Source: Marininema halotolerans
GTDB lineage: Bacteria > Bacillota > Bacilli > Thermoactinomycetales > DSM-45169
Direction: 5' to 3'
Assembly: GCF_900116235.1 (NCBI RefSeq)
Contig: NZ_FPAA01000016.1
Span: 1 to 56,968 of the forward strand
Length of the DNA stretch: 56,968 nucleotides
This document shows, in pieces, positions 41,933 to 50,216 of this stretch. Each line of letters starts with the position of its first letter. The stretch's first letter is position 1. The notes beneath the pieces were generated by a model. That model made no database searches, had not been told where the DNA came from, and saw only the letters and a list, made by a program, of their open reading frames with translations. Both the position numbers and the translations under genes were made by a program.

Positions 41933-44900
41933 GATCCTCACTCCCTTTATCTCTCCAGTATTTTTGGCTATAGAGAGTATGACGTGCAAAGGCGAGTGCC
42001 TTTACTTCCTTGCCTCGATCTACATCCATCAATCGATTGCAATGCATATGAATCAAACTACCAATAATTTGGTGAGGCGTATTGGAAAGAACATTCTTCG
42101 GGTTTTCTGCTCTCACTTTTTCACCAAACTCTGCTATATAGGGAGCACGTTGCTGAAGTAACATGTGGAGCAAGTGCCCATTACGAAACTCTCGCAGGGA
42201 TTTCCGATGATCGCGGGGGTCCATTAATTTCATTAAATCACGCCGGCGTTGACGAAATTCGTCACGGTAATCGTCTTTATTCACAATTTCATCAAGAATC
42301 TTTAACTGCCCGGCAAAGGAAAGACCAAAATTTTCGAGTAGATCAACAATCGCAAGGGCAGATACTTCGACTAAGGGAATTTCGATCTCCTTATTCCAAT
42401 TTAAATGGAGTAGATGCGTCGTTAATTTACTATCCGCTGCAAAGACATCCTCTGCATCACGAATCATATGAACCCCGCCATAGCGTTCAACTTCTCGTTC
42501 ATAGGTATCAATCATCAAGCGTTTGATAATCCCATCGGACATTAATGGATCCACCCATCGGCTAAGGGCAGGAAGTAGCTTACTCACTAAATCTTCCTCC
42601 ACCCCACGAAAGCGGAGACGAATATGAGGCTCTGGATCGACGTAACGCATGTAGAACCAATCTTTTGCGGCACCACTTTCCACCATCGAATCTGCGAAGC
42701 CCTGCATAAATTGAGGGATAAAATCATCCTGTCGACTTCGCGATACATATAGTTTTGCAAATAGCCAATCGGTCCCTGGGAGACGTACACGGTCTTTATG
42801 AGCAACAAGGGGGGCCGAATACTGGTACAATACCGGGCTTTCTGGCATCGTCTCTGCATATTTTTCTACTGGAATTAGGCACTCTTGCGAGTAAGTACCC
42901 TCATCCCCAGTGACCCACCGATCATCGATCGATCCGACATGCTCTTTCAATGCCACATGGTTACTTTGCTGCAATTCTTTTTGAATCTGTTTAATATGGT
43001 CTTCATGCTCGAGGTCTAATAGGATGCGGTTATCCGCAAATGTCATATAAAGATAGCGAGGAACCATCCACTCTTGACGCCACTGCTGAAATGCTTCGTT
43101 CCAAACAGCCGGTGCTACTTGGGCATCCTTTAGACCCAACCGCTCTAAATTAATATTCCATGTCGCAGGATAAATCACGGTTTTTCCATAGGTGACTCGA
43201 GGAAGGAAGGGACCGATATCATACTCTCCCCAGGAGAAGGGTTGTACATTGCGAATGCTTTCAATTGATACTTCGCGCATGAATCGATACACATTGGGTG
43301 CATTCATGAAATTGAGCATATTTCCGGATGTAATGATGAGTTCTTTATTATGTTTTGGTGATTTAAGATACAGCCGATCAAGGGAAGCTCCCACATAAAC
43401 TTCATCCAACTTCAATGCCTGTTTTGAATGATGGTTGGTTCCAATCGTAAGCTCCTGATCCAAAAGCGAAGGACTCAACGATATGTTTCCGGTTCGACCC
43501 GAAGGAGGGAGATAGTTTCCTTCGACAACCAAGGCATTGGGATAACGCTTTTTCTCACGCTCTACGGAGCTTCGAATGTGATCAATCTCATCCTCACTGA
43601 GTAAATCTAAGAATCTGCCAAAGGATTGACTGACGCGATGGGAAGCGGCATTGGGGGTCATCACTATGCGGTATTCCCCTTGGTCAATGGCCTCTTTTGA
43701 TGAAGCCATCACCTCCACATAAAGCTCCATAGAAGCAGGCGCCTCTTCTTCATCTATGGTTGCTTCTTCCAATCGGCCTAATAATTCATCAGTGATCTCG
43801 ACTTCAATGCTTCTTGTTACCAAAGCCTTTTGAATCAATTCAAGTAATATTGATTCTTTTTGCTTTGAAAAAGCAGGTGAATCATCATCCTTGCGAGAAC
43901 TTTGGGGGCGCTTATAAGGGCTGGGTGCACCTAAGCCGGTTTCCTCATTGAGAAGGTCTAATATTGGGATCTCGCGCCTCGTCCCATACTTCTCTAAAAA
44001 GTCTTTATGATAGCTTTTTAAATGACTGACCCCCCGTTGAGGAAGAGAAAGCCTCCACAATATCTCAGCCGCTTTTGCTACTTCTTCTCCTACCTGTCGA
44101 TGAAGACGAATGCCCTGGTCTGCCACGCGCATATCCACCTGTACTTGTGAAAGACTAGGAACCACTTCCTTCATCTTTTCGTTTAACTCTAGGTACAACT
44201 CAAGACCCTGACCAATCGGCAGTGCATCATATTGTCCAATGAGTTGCTCAATTTCGAGTAACAGGTCACGCTCGTCCTCCGCCCCTTGAATCCCCGCCAA
44301 CTGCTCAATCAAATATTGTAATGAAGAAGGGTTGGTCATGGGTGGCCGAAGATGACTGATAAGGAATTCTTGAGCGAAAAGTTGCTCAATTAATCCAGCA
44401 ATTTTTTCAGGATCGACATCTGGATATTCCCCAGTCATATATTGAAGAAGATCCTTAAAGGAAATCGACGTATGTGCCGCTTCAAGAACCTTAAGAACCG
44501 GTTCTGATGCTTGAACATTAATTGATTCACGTAGCTCATTATCGTTATTCCGTTGCTGACCACATTCAGACGAAAAAGGCAAGATTAAGCGACGGCCACT
44601 CGATTGCACAGCATGGTTTCGCGTAAATCGAAGTTGTCGAATAATTGCAGGTCGGTTCTCTAATTTTGCAACGAGGGCGAGTAGCCATTCCATATCAGGA
44701 CGCGTTCTTTTAATATGTTGATCGGATGAGTGCAATTTCGCTTCAGTAGAATCCCCCAACTTGCCAATGCTTAATCCCGCTAAAATTCCAAAGGGAGTCG
44801 ATCGGGTAGCCATCCGTGATAAATAACGCATAATACTGGTTTCAGCTTGACGCTTTTTCTTTGCATCCTCACTATCTAAATTTCCCAACGCCTTATATAA

Positions 44901-45104
44901 GGATGGGCTAGCAATTGCAATCGCCTCTTGTATCCTTGGATCTTGCACTAATTTTTTGAGAACACGGTTGGAATCACTTTGTTGGAGTTGTTCAAAGATA
45001 TCAAAGGGCAACAGGGGACTTCTAAACATAAAAAAATCAAGCGGACGGTATACCCCCCGTTTTTTCTTACGGTTCGTGCGATGTTGGTCGAGTGAAGCAG
45101 TCAT
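41916..45104 (-). CDS. lanB: LanB, lantibiotic dehydratase
   Basis: 1062 residues, complete for a class I dehydratase. The large N-terminal glutamylation domain starts with the motif FFMFRSPLLPFDIF-like (FMFRSPLLPFDIFEQL), and the C-terminal elimination domain (SpaB_C) contains YVDPEPHIRLRF. It uses glutamyl-tRNA to dehydrate Ser and Thr in the LanA core. The ATG at 45104 follows AAGGAGG; a hairpin between the last lanA and lanB (45126-45160) probably reduces its expression relative to the precursors. Confidence 0.95.
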   Translation of the reverse strand: MTASLDQHRTNRKKKRGVYRPLDFFMFRSPLLPFDIFEQLQQSDSNRVLKKLVQDPRIQEAIAIASPSLYKALGNLDSEDAKKKRQAETSIMRYLSRMATRSTPFGILAGLSIGKLGDSTEAKLHSSDQHIKRTRPDMEWLLALVAKLENRPAIIRQLRFTRNHAVQSSGRRLILPFSSECGQQRNNDNELRESINVQASEPVLKVLEAAHTSISFKDLLQYMTGEYPDVDPEKIAGLIEQLFAQEFLISHLRPPMTNPSSLQYLIEQLAGIQGAEDERDLLLEIEQLIGQYDALPIGQGLELYLELNEKMKEVVPSLSQVQVDMRVADQGIRLHRQVGEEVAKAAEILWRLSLPQRGVSHLKSYHKDFLEKYGTRREIPILDLLNEETGLGAPSPYKRPQSSRKDDDSPAFSKQKESILLELIQKALVTRSIEVEITDELLGRLEEATIDEEEAPASMELYVEVMASSKEAIDQGEYRIVMTPNAASHRVSQSFGRFLDLLSEDEIDHIRSSVEREKKRYPNALVVEGNYLPPSGRTGNISLSPSLLDQELTIGTNHHSKQALKLDEVYVGASLDRLYLKSPKHNKELIITSGNMLNFMNAPNVYRFMREVSIESIRNVQPFSWGEYDIGPFLPRVTYGKTVIYPATWNINLERLGLKDAQVAPAVWNEAFQQWRQEWMVPRYLYMTFADNRILLDLEHEDHIKQIQKELQQSNHVALKEHVGSIDDRWVTGDEGTYSQECLIPVEKYAETMPESPVLYQYSAPLVAHKDRVRLPGTDWLFAKLYVSRSRQDDFIPQFMQGFADSMVESGAAKDWFYMRYVDPEPHIRLRFRGVEEDLVSKLLPALSRWVDPLMSDGIIKRLMIDTYEREVERYGGVHMIRDAEDVFAADSKLTTHLLHLNWNKEIEIPLVEVSALAIVDLLENFGLSFAGQLKILDEIVNKDDYRDEFRQRRRDLMKLMDPRDHRKSLREFRNGHLLHMLLQQRAPYIAEFGEKVRAENPKNVLSNTPHQIIGSLIHMHCNRLMDVDRGKEVKALAFARHTLYSQKYWRDKGSEDHATNQ

Positions 45105-45125
45105 GTTCTTGCCTCCTTTATATGT

Positions 45126-45160
45126 AGTAAAAACGGAACACCTATCAGATGTTCCGTTTA
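45126..45160 (-). terminator. Partial terminator between lanA and lanB
   Basis: AAACGGAACA / TGTTCCGTTT stem on the minus strand with a short T run (TTTTTAC), 15 bp past the last lanA stop and 22 bp before the lanB start. Such read-through hairpins are common in class I lantibiotic operons, giving more precursor than enzyme. Confidence 0.7.
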
Positions 45161-45174
45161 ATTTTTCTTTTTCA

Positions 45175-45318
45175 TTAGCAACAATAGCTGTTAAAGGAAC
45201 CGGTATCTCCGCATCCAGGGGTACACAGGGAGACGGAAGTGATTTGTGGATCAACTTCACCTTTGCTTTTGTTCACTTGTACATCGAGGTCGAATTGATC
45301 TTTTTTATTTTCTGCCAT
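45175..45318 (-). CDS. lanA: LanA precursor, copy 4 (nearest lanB)
   Basis: 47 residues: a 25-residue leader (MAENKKDQFDLDVQVNKSKG then EVDPQ) and a 22-residue core. FDLD is the FNLD-type box recognised by LanB and LanC. The core starts ITSVSLCTPGC, as in nisin (ITSISLCTPGC), and ends TGSFNSYCC, exactly as in epidermin. Expected rings by homology: Ser3-Cys7, Thr8-Cys11, Ser16-Cys21 and AviCys Ser19-Cys22, with Dhb2, Dha5 and Dhb14. The residue before the core is Gln rather than the usual Arg. RBS GGAGG. Confidence 0.95.
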   Translation of the reverse strand: MAENKKDQFDLDVQVNKSKGEVDPQITSVSLCTPGCGDTGSFNSYCC

Positions 45319-45359
45319 GGGTCATTCCTCCACATGTTTGGTTTTTTGGGGTCAAGCGA

Positions 45360-45503
45360 TTAGCAGCAGTAGCTGTTAAAGGAACCGGTGTCTCCGCATC
45401 CAGGGGTACACAGGGAGACGGAAGTGATTTGTGGATCGACTTCACCTTTGCTTTTGTTCACTTGTACATCGAGGTCGAATTGATCTTTTTTATTTTCTGC
45501 CAT
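45360..45503 (-). CDS. lanA: LanA precursor, copy 3
   Basis: Encodes the same 47 residues as copy 4. The coding differences seen are synonymous (GAC for GAT in Asp codons of the core and leader, TAC for TAT in Tyr20, TGC for TGT in Cys21). The ribosome site and spacer (GGAGGAATGACCC) are shared. Part of a 185-bp tandem unit. Confidence 0.95.
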   Translation of the reverse strand: MAENKKDQFDLDVQVNKSKGEVDPQITSVSLCTPGCGDTGSFNSYCC

Positions 45504-45544
45504 GGGTCATTCCTCCACATGTTTGGTTTTTTGGGGTCAAGCGA

Positions 45545-45688
45545 TTAGCAACAGTAGCTGTTAAAGGAACCGGTGTCTCCGCATCCAGGGGTACACAGGG
45601 AGACGGAAGTGATTTGTGGATCGACTTCACCTTTGCTTTTGTTCACTTGTACATCGAGGTCGAATTGATCTTTTTTATTTTCTGCCAT
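45545..45688 (-). CDS. lanA: LanA precursor, copy 2
   Basis: Encodes the identical 47-residue precursor. Differs from copy 3 only at a wobble position near the C-terminal cysteines (TGT for TGC at Cys21). The unit start is 185 bp from copy 3. Confidence 0.95.
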   Translation of the reverse strand: MAENKKDQFDLDVQVNKSKGEVDPQITSVSLCTPGCGDTGSFNSYCC

Positions 45689-45728
45689 GGGTCATTCCTC
45701 CACATGTTTAGTTTTTGGGGTCAAGCAA

Positions 45729-45872
45729 TTAGCAGCAGTAGCTGTTAAAGGAACCGGTATCTCCGCATCCAGGAGTACACAGGGAGACGGAAGTGATTTG
45801 TGGATCGACTTCGCCTTTGCTTTTGTTCACTTGTACGTCCAGGTCGAATTGATCTTTTTTATTTTCTGCCAT
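45729..45872 (-). CDS. lanA: LanA precursor, copy 1 (promoter proximal)
   Basis: Encodes the identical precursor but is the most diverged in DNA: synonymous changes in Leu-Asp (CTGGAC for CTCGAT), Gly (GGC for GGT) and Thr (ACT for ACC). Its upstream region is unrelated to that of copies 2-4, with AAAGGAGTG as ribosome site. It is nearest to the promoter region at about 45900-46000, so it is probably the parent of the array. Confidence 0.95.
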   Translation of the reverse strand: MAENKKDQFDLDVQVNKSKGEVDPQITSVSLCTPGCGDTGSFNSYCC

Positions 45873-45956
45873 TTTTTTCACTCCTTTCTCTTTAGGCGCC
45901 GGCGTGTTCTGCCTTTTGTTAGTTATATCTTATATGGATCCGAAGGCATTTACCTG

Positions 45957-45991
45957 AAAATGAACTAGTAAATAACTGAATTAAAATGAAC
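45957..45991 (-). promoter_or_regulatory. Direct repeats upstream of lanA (activator site candidate)
   Basis: AAAATGAAC occurs at 45957-45965 and 45983-45991 (plus-strand reading; GTTCATTTT on the minus strand). They lie just upstream of a TATAAG/TATAAC -10 region (about 45921-45935) that lacks a good -35, as expected for an activator-dependent promoter. The same word occurs before the protease gene. Confidence 0.45.
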
Positions 45992-46056
45992 ATTTTGTAA
46001 GGTTTGATTAAAAACAACAGGAAACCACTGGTTTCCCGCTATTGATTTTGCATGGC

Positions 46057-47226
46057 TTATTTTTGCAGTTCAGCGATTAATGAAGATCCCATCGGACTGC
46101 CCAAGCCCGTTACAAGATCATACCCATTCCCTGCCGTGTACTCTTGATTGGCACCTTCCACAATATCTCGGTAAACCCCTTTATCCTGCACGGCATACAA
46201 ACGCTCGATAAGCTTTTCATTTGTTAAAGGGCTGCTTCGATGCTCATTAATGAGTGCAACTAACCCTGACCAACAGGGGGTGGATAAGCTTGTGCCTCCT
46301 AAGAGGAACCACCCTTTATATCCCTGAATCTCTGTGGATGAATACACCGCTGCGCCCGTCATTGGATCGCCTACGAAGGATACATCGGGTACGCCTCGTT
46401 GTTCCCCTAACACCGATGACCATTGTTGTTGATAATCAGGACGCTTGGTAAAGGCACTGATTCCTCCGCTACTCCCTGACCAAGCTACCTCGCCAAGAAA
46501 ATTCCCACTGGGCTCCATTCGTAGGGTAGTTCCTCCGACCGCCAAAACGTTTTCTACGGAGGCTGGCCACAATACGCCTTTCCCATAGTCACCTGCTGCA
46601 GCCACATAACTTACTTTTCGATTTCCAAATGCTGAATCCCATTGATGAGCGTCTTCGTCTTCAAAAGAACCCCAACTGTTGGAAACCACATCAGCTTTGA
46701 TCCTCGCTGCAAACCGTACCGCCTTCGCCATTTGTGGAATCTCTTTGTCCTTAGCAACAACGACTGAGATTTTAGCCTCAGGAGCGATTGCATGGACCCA
46801 TTCCACATCCATCGCGGTTTCCGTCGCCCACAGTGGATTTGTTTCTGCAGGCTTCCCTTCAGGGTAATACACCCTCAATTTTGCTTTAGGCAAGTTAAAC
46901 TTTTCACTAAAAACCGCAACATCTTCCTTAATGGTTGGACTCCCATAGGCAACGACAACGGCAATGTGCTGTCCTTTTCCCGTCTCCTTCACTTCATCCA
47001 GCCCATACGCCTTCCGAATATGAAAAGGTGTATAGCCTCGAATCTCGTTCATTTCCTCTGCTTGGGTCGAGACCTGCTTTTTTGCCATATGAGTACGATT
47101 CATTTTTAATGTGGGTGTTACACCCGTCGTACCCTCTTCCTTAGCCAAGCTAGTTTGAGTCGGATAACTAACGAATAGTGTTCCTAATAGAAAAAGAAGT
47201 CCACCTTTTGCCCATACGGTATTCAT
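46057..47226 (-). CDS. Secreted S53 (sedolisin) serine-carboxyl peptidase, candidate leader peptidase
   Basis: 389 residues. A signal peptide (hydrophobic residues 9-20) is followed by a short pro-region and an S53 catalytic domain: Glu136 and Asp140 in ETAMDVEWVHAIAPEA, oxyanion Asp213 in AAAGDYG, and Ser313 in GGTSLSTPCWSG. The C-terminal calcium site is DIVEGANQ ... AGNGYDLVTGLGSP. The usual long S53 prodomain is missing. It lies directly upstream of the lanA array in the same direction, and no subtilisin-type LanP is present, so it may remove the LanA leader after DPQ. That role is inference; class I leader proteases known to me are S8 enzymes. Confidence 0.85.
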   Translation of the reverse strand: MNTVWAKGGLLFLLGTLFVSYPTQTSLAKEEGTTGVTPTLKMNRTHMAKKQVSTQAEEMNEIRGYTPFHIRKAYGLDEVKETGKGQHIAVVVAYGSPTIKEDVAVFSEKFNLPKAKLRVYYPEGKPAETNPLWATETAMDVEWVHAIAPEAKISVVVAKDKEIPQMAKAVRFAARIKADVVSNSWGSFEDEDAHQWDSAFGNRKVSYVAAAGDYGKGVLWPASVENVLAVGGTTLRMEPSGNFLGEVAWSGSSGGISAFTKRPDYQQQWSSVLGEQRGVPDVSFVGDPMTGAAVYSSTEIQGYKGWFLLGGTSLSTPCWSGLVALINEHRSSPLTNEKLIERLYAVQDKGVYRDIVEGANQEYTAGNGYDLVTGLGSPMGSSLIAELQK

Positions 47227-47312
47227 GTATCTGTCCTTTCTTTTCAGAGATGATCAATCAAGTTAACTCCCTTTTTACATTAATCAATCTCTCTGATTAA
47301 AAGACAGAAGTA

Positions 47313-47344
47313 AAAATGAACGGTTTTTTTTCAATAAAACGAAC
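47313..47344 (-). promoter_or_regulatory. Direct repeats upstream of the S53 protease gene
   Basis: AAAATGAACGGTTTTT (from 47313) and AAAACGAACGGTTTTT (from 47336) repeat with a 23-bp period, about two helical turns, 87 bp before the protease start. The core AAAATGAAC is shared with the lanA promoter region. The rest of the gap 47227-47490 shows no gene. Confidence 0.45.
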
Positions 47345-47496
47345 GGTTTTTCGCCTTCATATTCGTCCATAATAGAGTAGGAAAGCTATATTTTAATAAT
47401 TTTAAAAAAAATGATCTTATTCATCTAAGCAAAGGGCGGATGATCCTCAGCTACCACGGAATTATCACTCCATAAATAAAACTACAAAAAAAACAG

Positions 47497-47526
47497 TTGA
47501 CAGATTTATCCGCCACCGTGTATTAT
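47497..47526 (+). promoter_or_regulatory. Strong promoter of lanFEG-2
   Basis: Consensus TTGACA (47497-47502), 18-bp spacer, TATTAT (47521-47526). Start of transcription would fall within the operator-like repeats at 47528-47569, so control by a repressor is likely. Confidence 0.8.
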
Positions 47527-47527
47527 G

Positions 47528-47569
47528 ACACTAATACAAGATTGTACTGTTCAATTAGTACACTAATAC
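47528..47569 (+). promoter_or_regulatory. Compound operator candidate before lanFEG-2
   Basis: An inverted repeat TGTACT-N8-AGTACA (47543-47562) encloses GTTCAATT, so ACTGTTCAATT (47546-47556) is identical to 33591-33601 upstream of the signal-peptide genes. Two direct repeats ACACTAATAC flank it (47528-47537 and 47560-47569). It lies just after the -10, a repressing position. Confidence 0.55.
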
Positions 47570-47607
47570 GGTAGATAAATACGAATATTTCCTGAGGAGA
47601 TGATACG

Positions 47608-48510
47608 ATGGTTGTCCTCGAAGCAAAGAAAGTATCCAAACGGGTGGGTTCTCGTACATTGATTAACAACCTGTCCTTTTCCATAAAAAAAGGACAGATC
47701 TGTGGCTTTCTCGGTCCGAATGGTGCTGGTAAAACAACGCTTATTCGCCTCTTCACTGGACTCATCCGACCGAGTGAGGGAGACCTCGCCATCAACGGGA
47801 TTAGTGTGACCGATAAGCGAACGGAAGCCTTGATGAACCTGGGCGCCATTGTCGAATCACCGATTTTCTTTCCTTATCTGACAGGGAAAAAAGCACTAAA
47901 CAACCTTGCCCGCCTTCAACCCCAATTAAAGAGCAGGCATCGTGAGAAGCGGGTGCAAGAAGTATTAGAAATGGTCGGCCTCTCCCATGCTGCTGACCAA
48001 AAAGTAGGCACCTATTCCCTTGGCATGAAACAACGTCTAGGGATCGCCCAAGCCCTTTTAGGGAACCCATCGGTTATCATCCTCGATGAGCCTGCAAACG
48101 GATTGGATCCGATGGGAATGCGTGAACTACGTAATTTAATTCGAAAACTACGGGATGAGCTCGGCATCAGCTTTTTCATCTCCAGTCACCTATTGGATGA
48201 ATTGCAACAACTATGTGATCATCTCGTTGTCATCAAAAATGGAACATTGGTATGGCAAGGGGAAATGGAAAGCCTCTCTGGCAAACCCCTATACGCCTTC
48301 ACCTTAACTCCCATCGAAAAGGCCGCTCAATTTATCAAGCAACACTACCCCATCGACCGCATCGAAGGAAATCAAATTTACGTCGATATCCATGACGATG
48401 ACCTCCCTCTTTTAAACACACACTTAATTGAAAATGACATTCAGATCCTGGGTGTAGAAAAAAAACAAACGCGTCTAGAAGACGCATTCGTGGAGATGAT
48501 GAGCTCATGA
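47608..48510 (+). CDS. lanF: LanF, lantibiotic immunity ABC ATPase (set 2)
   Basis: 300 residues, the same length as LanF-1 and very similar throughout (GFLGPNGAGKTTLIRLFTGL, YSLGMKQRLGIAQALLG, VIILDEPANGLDPMGM). It also has the E-loop GAIVESP. Greatest divergence is in the last 80 residues. It has its own strong promoter and operator-like region, unlike set 1. TGA overlaps the start of lanE-2. Confidence 0.92.
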   Translation: MVVLEAKKVSKRVGSRTLINNLSFSIKKGQICGFLGPNGAGKTTLIRLFTGLIRPSEGDLAINGISVTDKRTEALMNLGAIVESPIFFPYLTGKKALNNLARLQPQLKSRHREKRVQEVLEMVGLSHAADQKVGTYSLGMKQRLGIAQALLGNPSVIILDEPANGLDPMGMRELRNLIRKLRDELGISFFISSHLLDELQQLCDHLVVIKNGTLVWQGEMESLSGKPLYAFTLTPIEKAAQFIKQHYPIDRIEGNQIYVDIHDDDLPLLNTHLIENDIQILGVEKKQTRLEDAFVEMMSS

Positions 48511-49334
48511 TGGCCTTGATTTCAAGTGAATGGCAACGCATGTGGAGCCGTAAAATTACCTGGATACTCTTTGCAGCGATCCCTCTAGTGCTATTTGTTA
48601 CGGGTCACTTTTATCAAGGACTCAATGATCACTTAGCTTCAAATAGCCCTGAATATACCTTGATGGATAACTTCCCTGTTCTGGCTCTCTCCGAGCAATT
48701 GATGACCGTTTTTAATATGGCATTACTCCTACTCCTTGTTTTCTCCATCACTGAGGAATATCGCACCGGTCAGATTCGCATGATTATGATCCGTTCCTAT
48801 ACCTTTACCCAGTTATTTTTTGCTAAGTGGATCACCGTGATGATCATAATGTTTCTGTTTAATACCTTTTACTTGTTTCTCAGTTATGGATTCGGAAGTT
48901 GGATGTTTGATAATGCCTCTCAACTCATGTTGTTCTATCATGATGACCCCGTATCGAGTTCCACCGCTTTGTTATATAACCTGCGCTACTATGGATTCGC
49001 TTTTTTAACGTTAATTGCGATCTCCGCGGTCATCACATTTTTCGCAGTGATTAGTCAATCGACGACGACAGCTATCGGCCTTACACTTGGTTATCTTCTC
49101 GTCTCCTTTGGCTATCCACAAATTCTACAAACCTTTGCACAAGGTCTAAAACCTGCCCTGAACCCCGCCTGGTATTTTCTCTCCCTCACGCAAATTCAAT
49201 ATCAGGGCATCGCAATGGCCCTTGCCCAAGAACCCAAATTGCTTCTCTTTAATACGGGAGTACTTCTCGTCTATACCTTGGCTTTTGGCACCGGCGCCTA
49301 TCTCATTTTCACCAAAAAAGATCGGTTTATTTAA
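48507..49334 (+). CDS. lanE: LanE, immunity ABC permease (set 2)
   Basis: 275 residues, paralogue of 35371-36198; shares EEYRTGQIRMIMIRSYTF and SQSTTTAIGLTLGYLL. Six membrane helices. The loop between helices 3 and 4 differs most from set 1 (GSWMFDNASQLMLFYHDD), which may reflect different ligand recognition. Confidence 0.9.
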   Translation: MMALISSEWQRMWSRKITWILFAAIPLVLFVTGHFYQGLNDHLASNSPEYTLMDNFPVLALSEQLMTVFNMALLLLLVFSITEEYRTGQIRMIMIRSYTFTQLFFAKWITVMIIMFLFNTFYLFLSYGFGSWMFDNASQLMLFYHDDPVSSSTALLYNLRYYGFAFLTLIAISAVITFFAVISQSTTTAIGLTLGYLLVSFGYPQILQTFAQGLKPALNPAWYFLSLTQIQYQGIAMALAQEPKLLLFNTGVLLVYTLAFGTGAYLIFTKKDRFI

Positions 49335-49351
49335 CAAAGGAGGAGGACGCT

Positions 49352-50122
49352 ATGACAGAATTATTCATGAGTGAATGGGAACGGATCTGGGCACGGCGCA
49401 AAACCATGGTTAGTTTCGTAATCGTAATCCTTCTATCGGCGATGTCCACCTTCTTATTGCAACGAGGAGGAATTGGCTTTGTTACCGCGGATCTTGAAGT
49501 GCCTCTCCATGCGTTAAATTTTCCCGTCTTTTTATTAAAGGAATTGGGATTTGTCCTCTCCTTTGTTTTGTTACCGATGTTTTTTGTTGATAGTTTTAAT
49601 GGTGAATACAGTTCGGGGGCTTACCGGCTTGTGCTCGTACGCCCGCAATCAAGAAAACGCCTTCTATTGGCGAAGTGGTCTTCCATGGCTGCTGTCATCG
49701 GTATTTTTCTTACTATCGTGTTTCTCTTCAGCCAAATAGCGGGCTGGATTCTCTATTCGGCTCCTTCCTCGGTGAGCTTCTATCCCGGTGAACCTTCTTA
49801 TTCCATTGTTGGGGCTTTTGGTTATAGCCTTCTTTATTACTTGATCTTCTTCCTCATCTACCTGGCGCTCCTTGGTTTAACCAGCTTCATCAGTTCCATC
49901 ATGCCCAATGCGATTCTCGCTTTCTTTTCGATAATTGCCGTGATACTTGCCACCCTTTATGCCCCTGAATCCCTTCATTATTTTTTGATGAATGGACAGA
50001 CTACCTTTCAAGTTCTTAATGGGACTGGTTTATATCCCTTCTTCGGATCCTTACTCACCATTATTCTTCTCTCTTATGGCCTGGTATATGGAATTTGGGA
50101 GCGTAAGGACTGGATAAAATGA
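49352..50122 (+). CDS. lanG: LanG, immunity ABC permease (set 2)
   Basis: 256 residues, paralogue of 36212-36982 (start MTELFMSEWERIWARRKT; FNGEYSSGAYRLVLVRPQSR). Ribosome site AAAGGAGGAGG. Ends the second immunity trio; terminator follows 12 bp later. Confidence 0.9.
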   Translation: MTELFMSEWERIWARRKTMVSFVIVILLSAMSTFLLQRGGIGFVTADLEVPLHALNFPVFLLKELGFVLSFVLLPMFFVDSFNGEYSSGAYRLVLVRPQSRKRLLLAKWSSMAAVIGIFLTIVFLFSQIAGWILYSAPSSVSFYPGEPSYSIVGAFGYSLLYYLIFFLIYLALLGLTSFISSIMPNAILAFFSIIAVILATLYAPESLHYFLMNGQTTFQVLNGTGLYPFFGSLLTIILLSYGLVYGIWERKDWIK

Positions 50123-50134
50123 CGAACGGGCAAG

Positions 50135-50176
50135 AAAAAACCTCTTCGCTCCATGATTTGAGCAAAGAGGTTTTTT
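50135..50176. terminator. Bidirectional terminator between lanFEG-2 and MMPL gene
   Basis: AAAAAACCTCTT and AAGAGGTTTTTT arms around a GCTC...GAGC extended stem; serves lanG-2 and the minus-strand MMPL gene. It marks the right border of the lantibiotic locus. Confidence 0.9.
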
Positions 50177-50216
50177 AATTGGTTTACAACCCCATTGTTT
50201 TGATAGTACTGCTTAC

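Larger units (their letters stand above)
45175..45872 (-). repeat. lanA: Fourfold tandem array of lanA units
   Basis: Four direct repeats with a period of 185, 185 and 184 bp, each containing one complete precursor gene plus ribosome site. All differences within coding regions are synonymous, a sign of selection to keep the peptide unchanged, or of recent duplication with gene conversion. Confidence 0.97.

Noticed and set aside
45175-45872. CRISPR-like repetition
   Set aside because: The period is about 185 bp and the units are nearly identical throughout with no variable spacers; they are gene duplications.
45246-45968. Repeated plus-strand open frames over the lanA array
   Set aside because: They are mirror images of the four lanA units and have no ribosome sites; the minus-strand genes encode recognisable lantibiotic precursors.
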